DNA of 64,000 nucleotides, taken from positions 18,947,001 through 19,011,000 of the forward strand of contig CM062211.1 of NCBI GenBank assembly GCA_031216445.1, given 5' to 3'. The stretch comes from Lateolabrax maculatus (taxonomy: Eukaryota; Chordata; Actinopteri; Acropomatiformes; Lateolabracidae). The translations under genes and the position numbers were made by a program. Below the pieces are notes generated by a model that saw only the letters and a program-made list of their open reading frames with translations, ran no database searches and was not told where the DNA came from. This document shows, piece after piece, positions 1 to 13,449 of this stretch (its first letter is position 1; every line of letters begins with the position of its first letter).

Positions 1-245
1 TCAAAGTTGTACTTCAGTTCAGTAGTTGAGTAAATGTACTTTCAGTTAGAAATGAGCTCCACCTTCACCAGCTGCAACATTAATGTGATCAACACATTCA
101 TGATCAATAATTACAATCCAATAATATGATAGTTATTATTCTACTTTTACTTAAGTAACATTTTGAATCCAGGACTTTAACTTATAACGGAGTATTTCTA
201 TTTTAACTAAAGTAAAACATCTGAGTAACTCTTCCATCACGGCTG
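1..245 (+). repeat. Dispersed 'aagtaaaagtact' teleost repeat, copy A
   Basis: Shares 'aatgagctccaccttcaccagctgcaacatt' (in two blocks), 'atcaataattacaatccaataat' type sequence and a 'ggagtatttctat' end with copies near 5.0, 11.5, 13.5, 15.4, 16.9 and 21.8 kb. Likely an old non-autonomous element; family name not known to me. Confidence 0.6.
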
Positions 246-498
246 ACAGCAACAAATGTAAAATAATCCAGTAAAAATCAGAGTCTGACTCCAAACGTTC
301 GTTTTAAAGGCGTTTCCACGGTCGCCATGGAGACTCGACTTCTTTAACAACGATCTCAATGGCGGGAGGAAAGTGAAGGGGGGGGGGGAGGGGAGGCTCC
401 TGGCTGGGCAGGGAGTCACCGACGCCCCCCCCCCCACCCCCGATGTCCTGGAGCTCCAGAAGCTCTGCCTCATTACACCTAATTAGTTTAGGTTAGCA

Positions 499-517
499 GC
501 ACACACACACACACACA

Positions 518-552
<35 letters not shown>

Positions 553-603
553 ACACACACACACACACTCACACTCTCACACACACACACACACACACAC
601 ACA
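499..603. repeat. (CA)n microsatellite
   Basis: About 105 bases of AC repeat interrupted by ctctc and ctcac. Confidence 0.95.
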
Positions 604-1895
604 TTATTGCTGTCGTCATTCCTCAGTAATTACATTAAGTGTTTTTCCCGTTTCCCCCTGAAGAAACACACGCTTTCATGAATTAATAGTTCTTTCTGCT
701 GACCTTCTCCTATGTTTCTGTTGCTGTGTTTCTATACTAATGAGGTCCCCGTAGGAACAAACACCACAAACTGACCCTCCGCGGCGAGGACAACTCGTCG
801 CCACGTCCCCCTTCAACCGACGACTTTGGGATCAGAGTTCATTGTTGATATTAAAATCGTGTTAAAAGTCGGAGGCTGCCCTCTGGTTACCCGCCGCTCT
901 CGTCATTTACATTCATAACATAATTAAGTCATAAACGAGGAAATTACTCGGCGAGTAATTGGCTGAAACCGCCCACCTGCCTTCATCTCCTCTCTTCCTT
1001 CCTCTCACGCTGAGCTCGCGTCGCCCTCGCTGCTCTGTTCAGACGCCAGATCGCCGCTCGGCAGCTCAGAACACACGATTTACTGCGGATTTGCTCTTTA
1101 AGTGGCAGGAACTGGAAGGAAGAGACGCAGATGGATCTGAATAAGTGGGATTTCTTCTGCTGCAGAGCACCCACAGTGGATCTGCAGGGGGCTGATACGG
1201 TTATTGATTAGTACCTGTGGCTCATTGATCAGTTCAACATGCACTTATTTTATTAGCTGTATTTGATTTTCCATTGAAACATTGGCTTGAGGCAGCATTT
1301 TGTTCATTTTGAAACAATTCTATTCTATCTTATTTTATAGACTTTCTTCGTGAGTTTAGAGCTGAAAACAATTAATCGATCAGCAAAAATATCACAAATT
1401 TACTGGTTTCACCTTCTTAAGTGGGAATATTTCTTTCTTTGTTGTATGTGATTGTAAACTGAATATGTTTGAGAAAAGCCTTGAAAGGGACAACAATAAT
1501 ATGTCACAATAACAAATGACACATGATACATGTCAGGTATCAGTTTCTATGCAAACAGAAGCAGGAAATAGACCAGAATGCAATGCAGCAGCAAGACCAG
1601 CTGGGTTTGGCAATGACCTTCATCCGACATAAAACACGTCTTTTTCTTATTATTTTTGTCCTTTTAATTTAATTTGTTATATTATGATTTATATTTTAAT
1701 CCATTAATTTCTTGGATTTGTGTCTTCTGTAGAGCACTTTATAACTTATTCTAAAATTAATCATCCACAATAGCCTGACATCGCCAGACTAATGTGGACT
1801 CACAGAATCAGAGGCCTCAGCAATGCAACCAGCCAACACTACAGCTCTAAAAACAAGGAGAGTAATCTCCATCATAAAGGAAACATCTGCACACT

Positions 1896-1897
<2 letters not shown>

Positions 1898-1933
<36 letters not shown>

Positions 1934-2201
1934 GTGTGTATTACTTCCAAAGCCAAAGCAGCTTTTGTTTGTTGTTACGACTTCAGCACTTATGAAATAT
2001 ATTATGTGATGGACACAAACTCACACACGTACACACACACACACACACACACGCACACACACACACACACACACCTCAGGATGCCGTCATTATTTAAGGG
2101 CAGAAAAGCACTCTGGGAAAATATAGCGAGAGCCGAGCGACACACCGTTCAATCCATTTCTAGTTTAATGGAGTCTGCAGAGTCGGGCCAGGCTGGCTGC
2201 A

Positions 2202-2248
<47 letters not shown>
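1898..2248. repeat. Cluster of three CA/TG microsatellites
   Basis: (TG)n at 1,898-1,939, (CA)n at 2,021-2,074 and (TG)n at 2,203-2,248. Open frames spelling Cys-Val or His-Thr here are translation artefacts. Confidence 0.95.
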
Positions 2249-2251
<3 letters not shown>

Positions 2252-3106
2252 ATAGAAAGTCGGGGGAACATTATGAGCTCAGAGCAATAAACTGCACAAA
2301 GGCTCACAGAGAATATAACATAACTTTCTACCTGAAAGACATCTAAAGTTTAGTTATAATACAGTAATAATAAAATTAATACACAGTAAAAATCATGCAA
2401 ATAGAAACAGTATCGTGCTTCCTGATTCCTTATAATTATAGAAAAGTGTCCAAAAGAACTACAAGGCATACTGTTTCTTTAAAAGTGCTCGATTAACTTT
2501 GTCTGGTCTTAATGTTTTATATATATATATATATATATATTTTATTTTTTATTTTTAATATATGGACTGTCTGGAATCATTGGAAGTTTGTTTTGATACT
2601 GAGTTGATAATGCTAGTGAATTAAAGGGAACTTTCCGCGAGCAGGACAACTTTATTGCTTCGATTGACTTCATTCACCATCAACACTGATTGGACATCCA
2701 TGTTAAAAGTGACAAAATCTCCCTTTAGAGTAAAGTGAATTGTGTTTGAACACAGGATCTCAGGAGGTGAACATGGAGTCTTTACAGCAGGTTTAGGCAC
2801 ATCTGTGTTGTTTTTAGGTTTGAAGCAGGTGGTGCACAGCAGAGGAGAAACTGACTGTCCTTAAAAGAAAAGGAGGGACAAAACCACCAAAACAAAAGCC
2901 AGAATCCGACTGAAGACGCAGTTTTTTTTTGTCCATTTTTTCAAATAAGTTTGTTGGGATTCATGTTGGGAGTTTTAATGTCACCCTGAGCTCCAAATGA
3001 GACAAATAGTAAAGCAGAGTGTGTGTCCAGTCAGACGCTCCGGTGTTTGTTTTCACACCTACTGGATCCAACCAACATGGTGCCTCATTTTCATAGTGCG
3101 TGCATG

Positions 3107-3107
<1 letters not shown>

Positions 3108-3169
<62 letters not shown>
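3108..3169. repeat. (CA)n microsatellite
   Basis: About 30 uninterrupted CA units; a shorter (TG)n lies at 3,329-3,358. Confidence 0.95.
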
Positions 3170-3173
<4 letters not shown>

Positions 3174-4994
3174 GCAGCTCAGCCATGTGTAAAAACTCTG
3201 GTGGTCCATTTATTTTTTTTCCTGCAGCCATTTTCTCTGCTCCGGCCTCACTGTTCATTTCTGTTCGTACAAAAATGAAATGAACTCCCGACCCCAATAA
3301 AAAGAGACGTTCAGGAGGTGTGTATTACTCTGTGTGTGCTTGTGTGTGTGTGTGTGTAACATGTCATGTGGATGTGGCTCGCCCGCTCGGATCCACTCGT
3401 CCCTCCAGACACATTTTGGTAATATACTGTTAGACGTTTTGATTTAGTAAAATCTCAGCACCGTGTCTTTATTCTACAGGCACACAGGTAGTTATGTGTT
3501 TTTATTACGGCTTCCACAAAGTCGTACAAATCCAACAACTTTTACATCTCAGTTCATTTTCTCTGCAGAATCAGGTCTGTTAGATTGAACATAACTCAAA
3601 TCAGAGGGATAATAAGCAGCTGAACGAGAATATGGTAAAAACAGCCAAGAAACAGGTGAACCCTGGTGCAGCTGTGGAGTGCTGACATGTATCACGACAC
3701 CCTGGTGGAGCATTAAAGTCTAGTTTCCATATAAGTGAATAAAAATGAGAGCAGAGAATCTTTCCTGTGACATTACAACTCTGTTTCAATCACAACAAAA
3801 GTCAATGAAATGTATATTTAAATTGCTGAATCACCGTCGAATCATCTGCTGAACAAGTGAAAAGAGACACGGCGACTTTTTAACGTGAAAAGGTTCAGAC
3901 CGTCCAGTCGTGAAGATTAGAGACCTCGGGCGTCCTGATGGAAACTGGTTCTCACTGGATTTTAGAGTTTAGGCCACACAGGGCCTTGATCAATACTTTA
4001 ATTTAGTCATTAGCTAACACTGTGTGTTATTATTATATTAACTGTGTCATATTGCGAACCGTTTTCTCTGTTTTAAGCAGGTGAGGAGCAGCAGACTATA
4101 GATTAAGGGCCGCACAATTAATGAATTCATTCAATTCAACTAAAATCTATTGAAATTATACTTGCACACACAATGAAATACAGTCTCGTTATCCAGAGGT
4201 TACTAACTAACAACAGAGCTCGTCTGAAGCAATCCTCTTCTCTTTATTTTCCTTCTATTTATTTATTTATTCTTTTTTTCTCTTTTTTAACTTTATTTAT
4301 TTATTATATTTTTTGTTTACTTATTCTTTTTTATTTTATTATCTTAATAACTTTTCTTTTTGGAATTTGATTTTTAGTTTGATTTTTAATTTTCATTTCA
4401 TCTTTTATAATTTACTTTTTTAATATGTATAAAAGTAAATAATTCTCTTTTGAATAAACAGAAGTAATCCTTTTTCCATCACACAGGAAGTGTGAAGACA
4501 AGTACAGCAGGTGGAAGTTGGCAGACTGGATGTTTAAAAACTTCTTTCTGTCTCAGATAAGTTGGTCTAACCTGCCGGTTTGTCTCGCAGACGTCAGTTA
4601 TTAACTTTATGATTTCAGTTTGATTATGATTTCATTTTTACTGACAAACATGAAGCACAGAACTACCAAAATAAGAGTCCTTCAGCACAGACACAGTTGG
4701 CGTCTGTAACAGTGGAGCTGCTGTTGATCTTAATGTCATGTCAGTCATCAGGTCCACAGGCGGCTCCATTAACGAACCGCCCCCTATAGACACAACACCA
4801 ATTAACTCCACGTCTCTCTCTCCTCATCTGTCTCCCGCTCAGCTGTTCCTCAGACAGGGCGTCCATTTTAGACACAATTAACTCTCCCTGTCTGTCCGTC
4901 TCTGGGAGGAAGAGTTTGACCAGAGGACCTCATGGGGTCCATTACTCCCAGCAGACATCAGAACATTTTATTCAAGGATGGATTTAGAAGAGGT

Positions 4995-5295
4995 GGAAGA
5001 AGCAGAACTTTAGTAAAAACTACTAACGCCCCAGTGTGGAAATACAAGCAAACAAGTAAAAGTCAAAAACTCAAAACTTTACTGAAGTAAAACCATCAAA
5101 ACATACTTAATGTACCAAAAGTAAAAGTACTCATGCAGCTGGTGAAGGAGGAGCTCATTTTAATGACTTTATATGATCTGTTTTCATTAATTCAATTAAA
5201 TTATAATTAAAGTAACTAAAGCAGTCAAATAAATTTAGTGGAGCAAAAAGTATGTTGTGCAGTAGAAGGAGAAAGAATTACTCATGTAAAGTTAA
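4995..5295 (-). repeat. Dispersed 'aagtaaaagtact' repeat, copy B
   Basis: Reverse-oriented copy: 'agctggtgaaggaggagctcattttaatgac' type sequence is the complement of the core of copy A. Confidence 0.55.
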
Positions 5296-5387
5296 CTTAA
5301 TATAGGAGTTATTATCAGTATTATTGAGCTATTAGTGTTTTTTTGTATTTTTGTTTCTATCAGTATTAAGACTAGTATCCAGCTTGT

Positions 5388-5692
5388 AAGTAGTGGTAGT
5401 AGTGATAGTAGTGGTAGTAGTGGTAGTAGTGGTAGTAGTGGTAGTAGAGGTAGTAGTGGTAGTAGTGATAGCAGAGGTAGTAATGATAGTAGTGGTAGTA
5501 GTGATAGTAGTGGTAGTAGTGATAGCAGAGGTAGTAATGATAGTAGTGATAGTAGTGGTAGTAGTGGTAGTAGTGGTAGTAGAGGTAGTAGTGATAGTAG
5601 TGATAGTAGTGGTAGTAGAGGTAGTAGAGGTAGTAGTGATAGTAGTGATAGTAGTGATAGTAGTGGTAGTAGAGGTAGTAGTGATAGTATTG
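5388..5692. repeat. (GTA/GTG)n trinucleotide array
   Basis: About 300 bases of agtggt, agtgat and agaggt hexamers built on an AGT core with purine changes, open in several frames (Ser-Gly or Val runs). A tandem repeat, not a gene. Confidence 0.95.
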
Positions 5693-6201
5693 TCGGGTCA
5701 CCTGTATCACGTCTACCTTTGAGAGGTACTGCACTGGGACTAAACCTGCCAACAGCTTCGTCGTTTTGCCAACATGTTAATGATGTTTTCATTCTTAAAA
5801 TTCAGACGGGGGGGGGGGGGGCCTGAGAGCTCCTCTGTGTGAAGCGTGACCCCCCCCCCCCCCCCCTTTAGTTTTAGAAAAGGTCACCGAGCTCATGAGT
5901 GAGACAGTGTGACATCCATCCTAATATCCAACCCCTCTCTCTCCATTAGACATTAAAGGATTTCTGAATGAAGCGTGACTCGTCTCCCTCTCTGTCTCTA
6001 CACATCAGCTCTATTGCGGTCGCCATGGCGACTGAGCGGCATCGATGACGCGCCGTCTCTCCCCTCTATATTTACTCTGTTGCTGTGGCGACGACCCAGA
6101 CGTGCACTAAAGAAGAGGAAGATTCGAGGAGGAAGATGTCCCACAGATGGACACTAGCTGCGTTCGTCTGTACCGGTGTTTATATTTTGTTTTATTACCT
6201 G

Positions 6202-6552
6202 CACTACATGGCCAAAAGTATATGGACAGCTGAACGTTACATCCTTATATGATAGATGGACATGTCCTCCTAAAACCAAGATCATTTTATTCTCTGCTGC
6301 TTTCAGATTTTTTTCCAGACACAAGAGCATTAATGAGCATTCGGACAACGAAAACAGCCAAAACGTAATCCATAAATTCCAGTTTGAACCCTTATCAGAC
6401 GAGCAAACACTGCACAGCACTTTATAAAACTTTGAGACAGGATTTTACTACTCTGATTAGTTATCACGTTTGCAAATGTTTTACTTTTTGTTGTGAGATA
6501 AACAATAAAACCAGGGTGTTCATGTGTGCCTGCACATATTTGGCCAAAGTCT
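6202..6552. mobile_element. Short inverted-repeat element (MITE-like)
   Basis: Begins cactacatggccaaaagta and ends cacatatttggccaaag, imperfect inverted repeats of a common fish motif (atggccaaaagtatgtggac). About 350 bases, no transposase. A related terminus is at 14,600-14,662. Confidence 0.6.
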
Positions 6553-8200
6553 AGGGTTGAAAACTGGGAATTAAGATTCCTAAGACATCATTTTTTAAGA
6601 ACCCGACCGATTTTGGAAGAAGAAAAATTCACAGAATGCAGTTATGAGGGCTGATATAGTGAATATTTGAGCTGGAATGAAAACAGACCTTTTCTAAGTG
6701 GATTGTGCTCCGATGTGACTGTGCAAAGGTGCTCAGAAGGCTGCTTTCTTACAACAAATAAAAGAGAAGAGGAGAAAATAAAGAATAAATAAAAACAAAA
6801 TAAATAGCTGAATAAACATCAGTACTGTGCGTTCAGTACCGGTCAATTACTGACCTTTGAAATAGCTAAATAACAGACATTAACTGTAGCATCTCTTTCT
6901 GCATTATGGACTGTTTTCATATCGGCGCATATCGGATAACATATACACGATACCTTGTTTCCCAGGAAAAATACCTGCAGGACGTCAGGATTGTCAACAA
7001 ACTACTGACACACTGTGACACAAGTATTAAGATTTCCCTTCAGCGAAACTAAAAAGACAAAACCAAAACAGGAAAAACAGACCCTGACACAAGAAATATG
7101 ACAGTGATATATGTGACATATTTGTGATTGTGCAGGAGCTTAAACTGAGACTACACACACACACATATATGATCACTCATGGTGTCAGCTGTGATGCGTT
7201 TACTTTCAGCTGTTTGTTAATGGCGCTTTAAGTCCTTCATTCACACACTGAGGGTCTTAATGGCGTGTCGTGTCTCACTCGATCTATTTCTGTTCAGCTC
7301 ATGACTTCAGGCAGCTGCGATACAAAAACCAATCAGACTGAAACTCTCCTGACGCTCACACACAAAAACAACAACATCATGTAATTCAAGATTTCTGCTG
7401 CGCTTCCATTTTCCTCTCTGCACGTTTAACCTCCGATTCACCTGAGTTTACATTTTGATGCTTCTGAAACTTAATCCTCCAAAACAATGATTCAACCAGT
7501 CTGACAGTTCAACACCTTGTTTATCTGACATACAACCATACAAAGTTCCACTGATGGACAATAAAAATATAGAAATAAATTCATTAATCATCTAAAATGT
7601 AATTGCCATAGCTTATTCTTATGTGTTTTTAGGAAATCCATTCACTCAAAGCTCTCATAAGCTTCTGTTGGAGTATAAGGAGGCTTTCACATCAGGGACC
7701 TGGATCAGAGGACCCTTGACCCCAAAGTGCAGTTCGTTTGATTAGAGTGAAAACTGCGTATCGTACCCAGGCACAGATCAACGAACAAGAAGAGTCCACT
7801 TGACAAAGTCATTCAGGTGTACTCAGGTACGGATCGCATCAGGTGTAAAAAAACTACCAAAACATGGAAGTGGACTGATATTAATAATGTGACGTTGACT
7901 CCACTATACGAGCTTGGGAAGTTACGATTGACGCGCTTTTCAACAGTAATTTCACAAATTCTATTGTTTGTACAAGAAATAAAGTTTATACTGCTAACTG
8001 TAGTAACCGTCAGTGACAATGTATGAAAAACTAGATGCATTATTGTTTGTAACCTAAAAGAGGGTTTAAATTTTAAATAAAATCTCAATATGGAGCTCTA
8101 GGCGATGCAGCCACTAGACGTTACTAAAGAGTCAGATTTTGCCGGTATCGCCTCTAAACGCCACGGTGGATGAAACAATAAAAAGCGAGTTTGGTCGTAC

Positions 8201-11200
8201 CTTTGGGTTGAGGACCAGCTGTTGCTCATCAAAGTGCAGCAGAGCCACAGAGTTTGACTCGGAGTTGTTGACGAAGATCTGCAGACAGGGATAGAGGGAC
8301 GTCCCCTTACAGTCCGTCCCGCATGTAAACACACACTCGAACATCTCCTCCGGACGCAACACCGACACCACCTGGAGGGAGAGACGATGGCGATGTTAAC
8401 TAGACTTTCTTAACAATCATGTAATGAGTTCTGTATATTACTTAATATTTTGTTGGGAATCGATCCCAACTGTTCCATATAAGCTTAGCATCCATTAAGG
8501 CCCAGCAGGTCTATCAGGTTTCCTCCACACATTGAGGTGGTGTACATGAAGCTGTAGTCAGGGAGATACTCTGTTATTTATAGAGTTTTGAGGGTGGTGT
8601 CTTTTTTTAGTCTTCCCAAAACCAAAAACACAAGAACAAAAGTGTTAAAGGAAAAGATTAAACTGTGTTTATCTGCTCTGATGTCCGACTAACTAACTTA
8701 CGAAGGTGGATCCGAGGCCGAGGAGCATTTCACTAACTAACTACATTAGTCTGTGGGGTTACAGGTTAGATGAGAAAGAAACTTCTATTTGGAAGCCGGT
8801 CCTGGATGTTTTCAGACTTTAGACTAATGTTAGCGGCTCTGTCCTGCTTTCAGTTGGATTTTGGGGAATTTTACACTCCAACAACTCCGGGGACTTAATA
8901 CTATCTCTACACTGCAATACAAGAACATTGCTCTTTATTTCCATATTTTCTACATCGATCATGTAACTTTTTACCAGGGACTTGTTAGTTTTAGCACCAT
9001 ATCATGTCTGTGGCCATGAAGTTCACATATAAGCCCTTTTATAGTGTTTTAGTTTTAAAACAAGTAAGCTTAAAACATTAGTTGGCCCATAGATAGTGTT
9101 TTCAACCAGCTCATGGACCTATTGTTAGTTTCATTATCATGTCATTTCACCAAAATTGACAGTCGCTGCTTTACTGTACTTATTTCTGAAAGCAAGGATC
9201 TATTGTTGCAAACAACTAGTATGAATTTAGATTGTAAATTAAACTTAACATGTGAAAATATCAATAGGCTGCATAGCAAATACACAAGCAATCCATGATT
9301 TGATGAACGTCCTACTTTTCTTCATCCCTCAAGAGGTCAGAAAACTGCAATACAGTCCAAGTATTGTGATTTACGTTATATTACGGATAAGTGAATGACA
9401 GCGTGGACTCTCTCACTGCCACATGAGTTTGTATTGTGTGATTTAAAAGCAAAAAGACAAAAGGCTTCCACTCTCTGTAATGCATGGACATTATTTCAGG
9501 ACGATGCAATAAGCTAACAGCCAAATAAATCAAGCTGGTATGAATTCATCATCCATAGTAAACTGCTCGGAGTGCCGGCTGTGGCTGTAATTTATACCAT
9601 GAAATCCCAATAGGTTCAAAACGCTGTGCAAACTGTTTTAATAATCCACAGTGGAACGTGAAGCAGCACCAAGGAACCAAATGACCCGAAGGTGGATAAA
9701 CCCACTTTGTATTGACAGCAGAAAGTATTAAAATTAATGAGATAATAGAGGAAAAAAAGGTCTGAGGTTTTGTAGCTTTTTGTCATGTTTTTCTTCTGCC
9801 AGCAGGGAAACGAGGTGACATGATAAAATAATTGAACCTACACTTATGACAAGTATTCACATTATTCACTGTGACCCCGTTTTTAGTCTCCAAATTACTC
9901 ATCTTTTAAGAGAGTGGAGGGAACTCCACATGAAATATACTGAAGTGATATATTTCAAACTGCAGCTGTAAGTCAATGTACAACATGTACAGCTGCGTCC
10001 ATCTCATCCACACTTGTCTTAATTTTTCTGTCGCTGTGTCTGGCTCTGGGACAGGAGGCTTGGTTGTTTTCCAACTGGGAAACATTTGATTTGGCAACAA
10101 TTCAGAGGCTTATGGGAAACTTTCTGCAAGTAAAGAAACCGCATGTGGGACTCTCGGACTTAACGCCCTCCCAGAGAAGAAGAAAAACCTGAGAGGTGTT
10201 GGTGACACTGCACTTAAAACAAATACAAATACAACCTCGTAGTAATGTTATGAAAGACAGGGATGTCACTTTTCTCTGTTTGTGATGTGAAAAGGAACCA
10301 GAAACAGTCTACAGCCACTCCATTGATATATCAGTAGATACGAGGAAACTTTAACCTGCTGGGGGATCATTAGGCTCCGTTCGGCCCGATAGAAAAGCTC
10401 AGGGAAGGAGGTCTGCTGCTCTTTAATGGAGGTTGGGGAGTTACAGACGTACATTTGCCAAACTAACCAGTTCGTCTTCAGTGTTCGCTCTTGTGACACA
10501 GAAAAATACGACTTGAAAACACCTTCGAAAATAGTTCACGGAAACGTGTTTCTGAAAACATGTGAGGCGAGAAATGGATGTGATTGGAAACACCCGAAAG
10601 AAGACGCCCGGATGGTCGTGAACTTCCTCCGAGCTCTGATGAAGAGCAGCACACAGCAGCTTCCCTGAGCTTCTCGTGGGAATCACGTCTCCCGAACCGA
10701 GGACGAGACGTCCTGAAGGGAGCTGGGATCATCAGAGTTATGGAGCTTCAGCCTCTTCGCACCAAGAATCAAAACAGTTTCAGTCTGGACCAAAGCTGTC
10801 AGCCAACCGAGCAGCAGCAAAGTAACATAAAGTAAAGACAGTAAAGAAGCTCAAACCAACAGTGACGGACAGTTTCAGACAGCATGAGTGCTGATTGAAA
10901 GCTCAGTGATTGATCCTGTCAGACCTGATGACAGACCGATCACCTTCACTGTCCATCACTGATACGACTGATCCTGATTCATTACTTCACTCTTGAGGGA
11001 GATTAGAACAGATTATCTCAACCTAAATCATAGAAAGAATTGATTTGGACTTCAGCATTTTCTAAATGATGATAATCATGAGGAATCAATACCTCAACAT
11101 TGTGCTTATCACCAATATCTACACTATAATATGTTTACATGTACTCTTTAATAAGGATATTAATATATATCACAGTATGGCAATATGTTTAGAGGAAATA

Positions 11201-13091
11201 CTTCAATCATTTTGAATAAATAAACAAAGAGCCTTCTAAGAATTATTAATATGAACATCACAAATTTAGATCAATAACATAAGATCGTATCATCACAATA
11301 TGATATGTGACGTCGACCAATAGTCCAAAACAACATATTCAGTTTACAGGATATAAAACTAAAAAGAATAGCAACAAATACTACTGATATTAATAATAAT
11401 ACTGATAAATGAATACATCATCAAAAATATTTGAGATTATCAGTTGATTAAATCAAGTTTTAGCATTAATCACTACTTGGCTGCTACTGCTTTTACATTT
11501 ACTCAAGTACTATATTTAAGGACAATTTGAGGTACTTGTACTTTACTACACTTATTTTAAAGCTTCAGTGACTTTGCAGATTCAGATTATTTATAGCAAT
11601 TATAAACAACTAATAAATGATGAAGTATTATTACAGATTAAACTACCAGCAGTATATAAAGTCATTAAAATGAGCTCCACCTTCACCAGCTGCAACATTC
11701 AGGATCAATAATTACAATCCAATAATCTCATATTATTCTGCACAATGAGTCATTTTACTTTTGTTACTCTAGTAAACATCTGAATGCAGGACTTGTACTT
11801 GTACAGAGTATTTCCACTGTGTGGTGTGAGTACTTCCTCCGCCTCTGTACACTGACACTAACTCTGCTGCTGCCAGCTCCTGAAGAACTCTTCTACCAGT
11901 AATCCCAAAATCCATATTCACTGTGACAACAATGTCAATATTTCAAATAAAACCAATAATAACAACAATAATAAAATACTTCTGTTAGGAGCAGAAACAC
12001 AAGAACTCCACTGTTAGAGGAGATGACGCTGCTAAAAATAACAATAAAAGTGGAGTATTTGGCTCCTGTTTTAACTACTGCAGCCTCCACTAACCCTCCA
12101 CCTACCACAACTACACCATCAAATACCACAACTACCACAACTACACCATCAAATACCACAACTACACCATCAAATACCACAACTACCCCTCCACCTACCA
12201 CAACTACACCATCAAATACCACAACTACCACCACCACACATCAACTACCACCACTACCACCATTACACCATCAAATACCACAACTACCCCTCCACCTACC
12301 ACAACTACACCATCAACTACCACAACTAACACCACCACACATCAACTACCACCACTAACCCTCCACCTACCACAACTACACCATCAAATACCACCACTAC
12401 CACCATTACACCATCAACTACCACAACTACCACCACTACCACTAACAACTACCACAACTACACCATCAAATACCACAACTACCACAACTACATCATCAAA
12501 TACCACAACTACCACAACTACATCATCAAATACCACAACTACCACCACCACACATCAACTACCACCACTACCACCATTACACCATCAACTACCACAACTA
12601 ACACCACCACACATCAACTACCACCACTAACCCTCCACCTACCACAACTACACCATCAACTACCACCACTACCACATCAAATACCACAACTACCACCACT
12701 ACCACTAACAACTACCACAACTACACCATCAACTACCACAACTACCACCAACAACTACCACCACCAGTACCATCAAATACCATCAACTACCACTAACAAC
12801 TACCACAACTACCCCTCCACCTCCCACCACCACACATCCACCACCGCCGCCGCCGGGGCGCAGACCGGAGGCTCCGGCGGGCGCAGCGGTCGGCGGCGGC
12901 CGCTGGGAGCTGGTGGCCGGGCTCACCGTGCAGTTGGCCGGCTTGCTCTGGAGGCTCTGCAGGGTCGGGCTGAGCCAGCAGAAGCCCAGGATGAAGAGGC
13001 TGAGGATCCCGCAGGCGATCAGGAACAAGCCCAGCCTGATGCTCTTGTCCTCGGCCTCGGAGTACTCGTACGACACCCGCATCTTCGCCAT
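8201..13091 (-). CDS. KCNMB4: BK channel regulatory subunit beta-4 (partial: exons 1 and 2 of 3)
   Basis: Membrane accessory subunit of the Slo1 large-conductance calcium- and voltage-activated K+ channel. Coding exon 1 is 13,091-12,927 (55 codons, starting MAKMRVSYEY), with donor gtgagc right after the codon for T55. Exon 2 is 8,371-8,201 (57 codons, phase 0), with acceptor ctccctccag and donor gtacga. The joined 112 residues align without gaps to my memory of human beta-4: the conserved N-terminus EAEDKSIRLG, TM1 at about residues 20-40, then the extracellular loop with cysteines at 54, 68, 72, 76 and 84. Both glycosylation sequons are present (N53-C-T and N90-N-S). The exon encoding the rest of the loop and TM2 was not found to the left and should lie outside the window. 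The neighbour CNOT2, upstream on the same strand, is the same as in human. The ATG sits in a CpG-rich block. Identity is seen from sequence; function is from the family. Confidence 0.95.
10400..10735. repeat. Possible interspersed repeat in KCNMB4 intron 1
   Basis: GC-richer block in AT-rich intron, with strings such as gtgtttctgaaaacatgtga and gaggcgagaaatg that I associate with fish repeats. Open in several frames but with no recognisable protein. Low confidence. Confidence 0.3.
11490..11855 (+). repeat. Dispersed 'aagtaaaagtact' repeat, copy C
   Basis: Contains the core (aaaatgagctccacc, tcaccagctgcaacatt) and the 3' portion 'gtacagagtatttccactg' to 'gagtacttcctccgcc'. Lies in KCNMB4 intron 1. 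Confidence 0.6.
12065..12838. repeat. ACC/ACA-rich minisatellite in KCNMB4 intron 1
   Basis: About 770 bases of variable units built from accacaactac, accatcaaatacc and cctccacctacc. On the gene strand it is a UGG-rich tract starting about 90 bases after the exon 1 donor. Confidence 0.92.
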
Positions 13092-13130
13092 GGCAGCCCC
13101 GCGGAGACCTCCGCCGGCATGGAGAGGAGG
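12840..13130 (-). promoter_or_regulatory. CpG-rich 5' end of KCNMB4
   Basis: A GC- and CpG-dense block covers the start codon, exon 1 and the first bases of intron 1, in contrast to the AT-rich surroundings. It looks like a CpG-island promoter. The presumed 5' leader (13,092-13,210 and beyond) carries two GGA-repeat tracts, at about 13,131-13,155 and 13,187-13,207. The transcription start is not visible, and no TATA box was identified. Confidence 0.6.
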
Positions 13131-13449
13131 AAGAGAGGAGGAGGAGGAGGAGGAGGAGAGAAAGAGGAAGGATGGATGGATGAAGGAGGAGGAGGAGGAG
13201 GAGGAGGCTGTTTGCCTGCTGCTGAGAAACTGTTGAGTTTAAACACCGGCTGCTTTCTGTCTCTAAATCTGTTTCATCTCCCTCCGGCTTCATTTATCCT
13301 CCTCCCTCCTCCTCCTCCTCCTCCTCTTCCTCGCTCTCTCACTCTATTTTATACTCCACTGCCTCTATTTACCATCTATTCTTCCTCCCTCCTTCCTCAT
13401 TGTTGCCTTTCATCTCTCACTCTGTTCATTTTAATTATGTGCTGACAGT

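Noticed and set aside
5292..5826. Leu/Pro, Ser/Gly and Val-rich open frames
   Set aside because: Translation of the AGT-based tandem repeat in several frames at once.
1..8200. Search for KCNMB4 exon 3 (TM2)
   Set aside because: No minus-strand frame matching the expected ...SYIPPC or TM2 sequence was found, so it was left as outside the window.
11935..12358. Thr/Pro-rich mucin-like open frame
   Set aside because: Produced by the ACC/ACA minisatellite within KCNMB4 intron 1.
12065..12838. CRISPR-like regular repeats
   Set aside because: Irregular low-complexity units without unique spacers in a vertebrate genome; a minisatellite.
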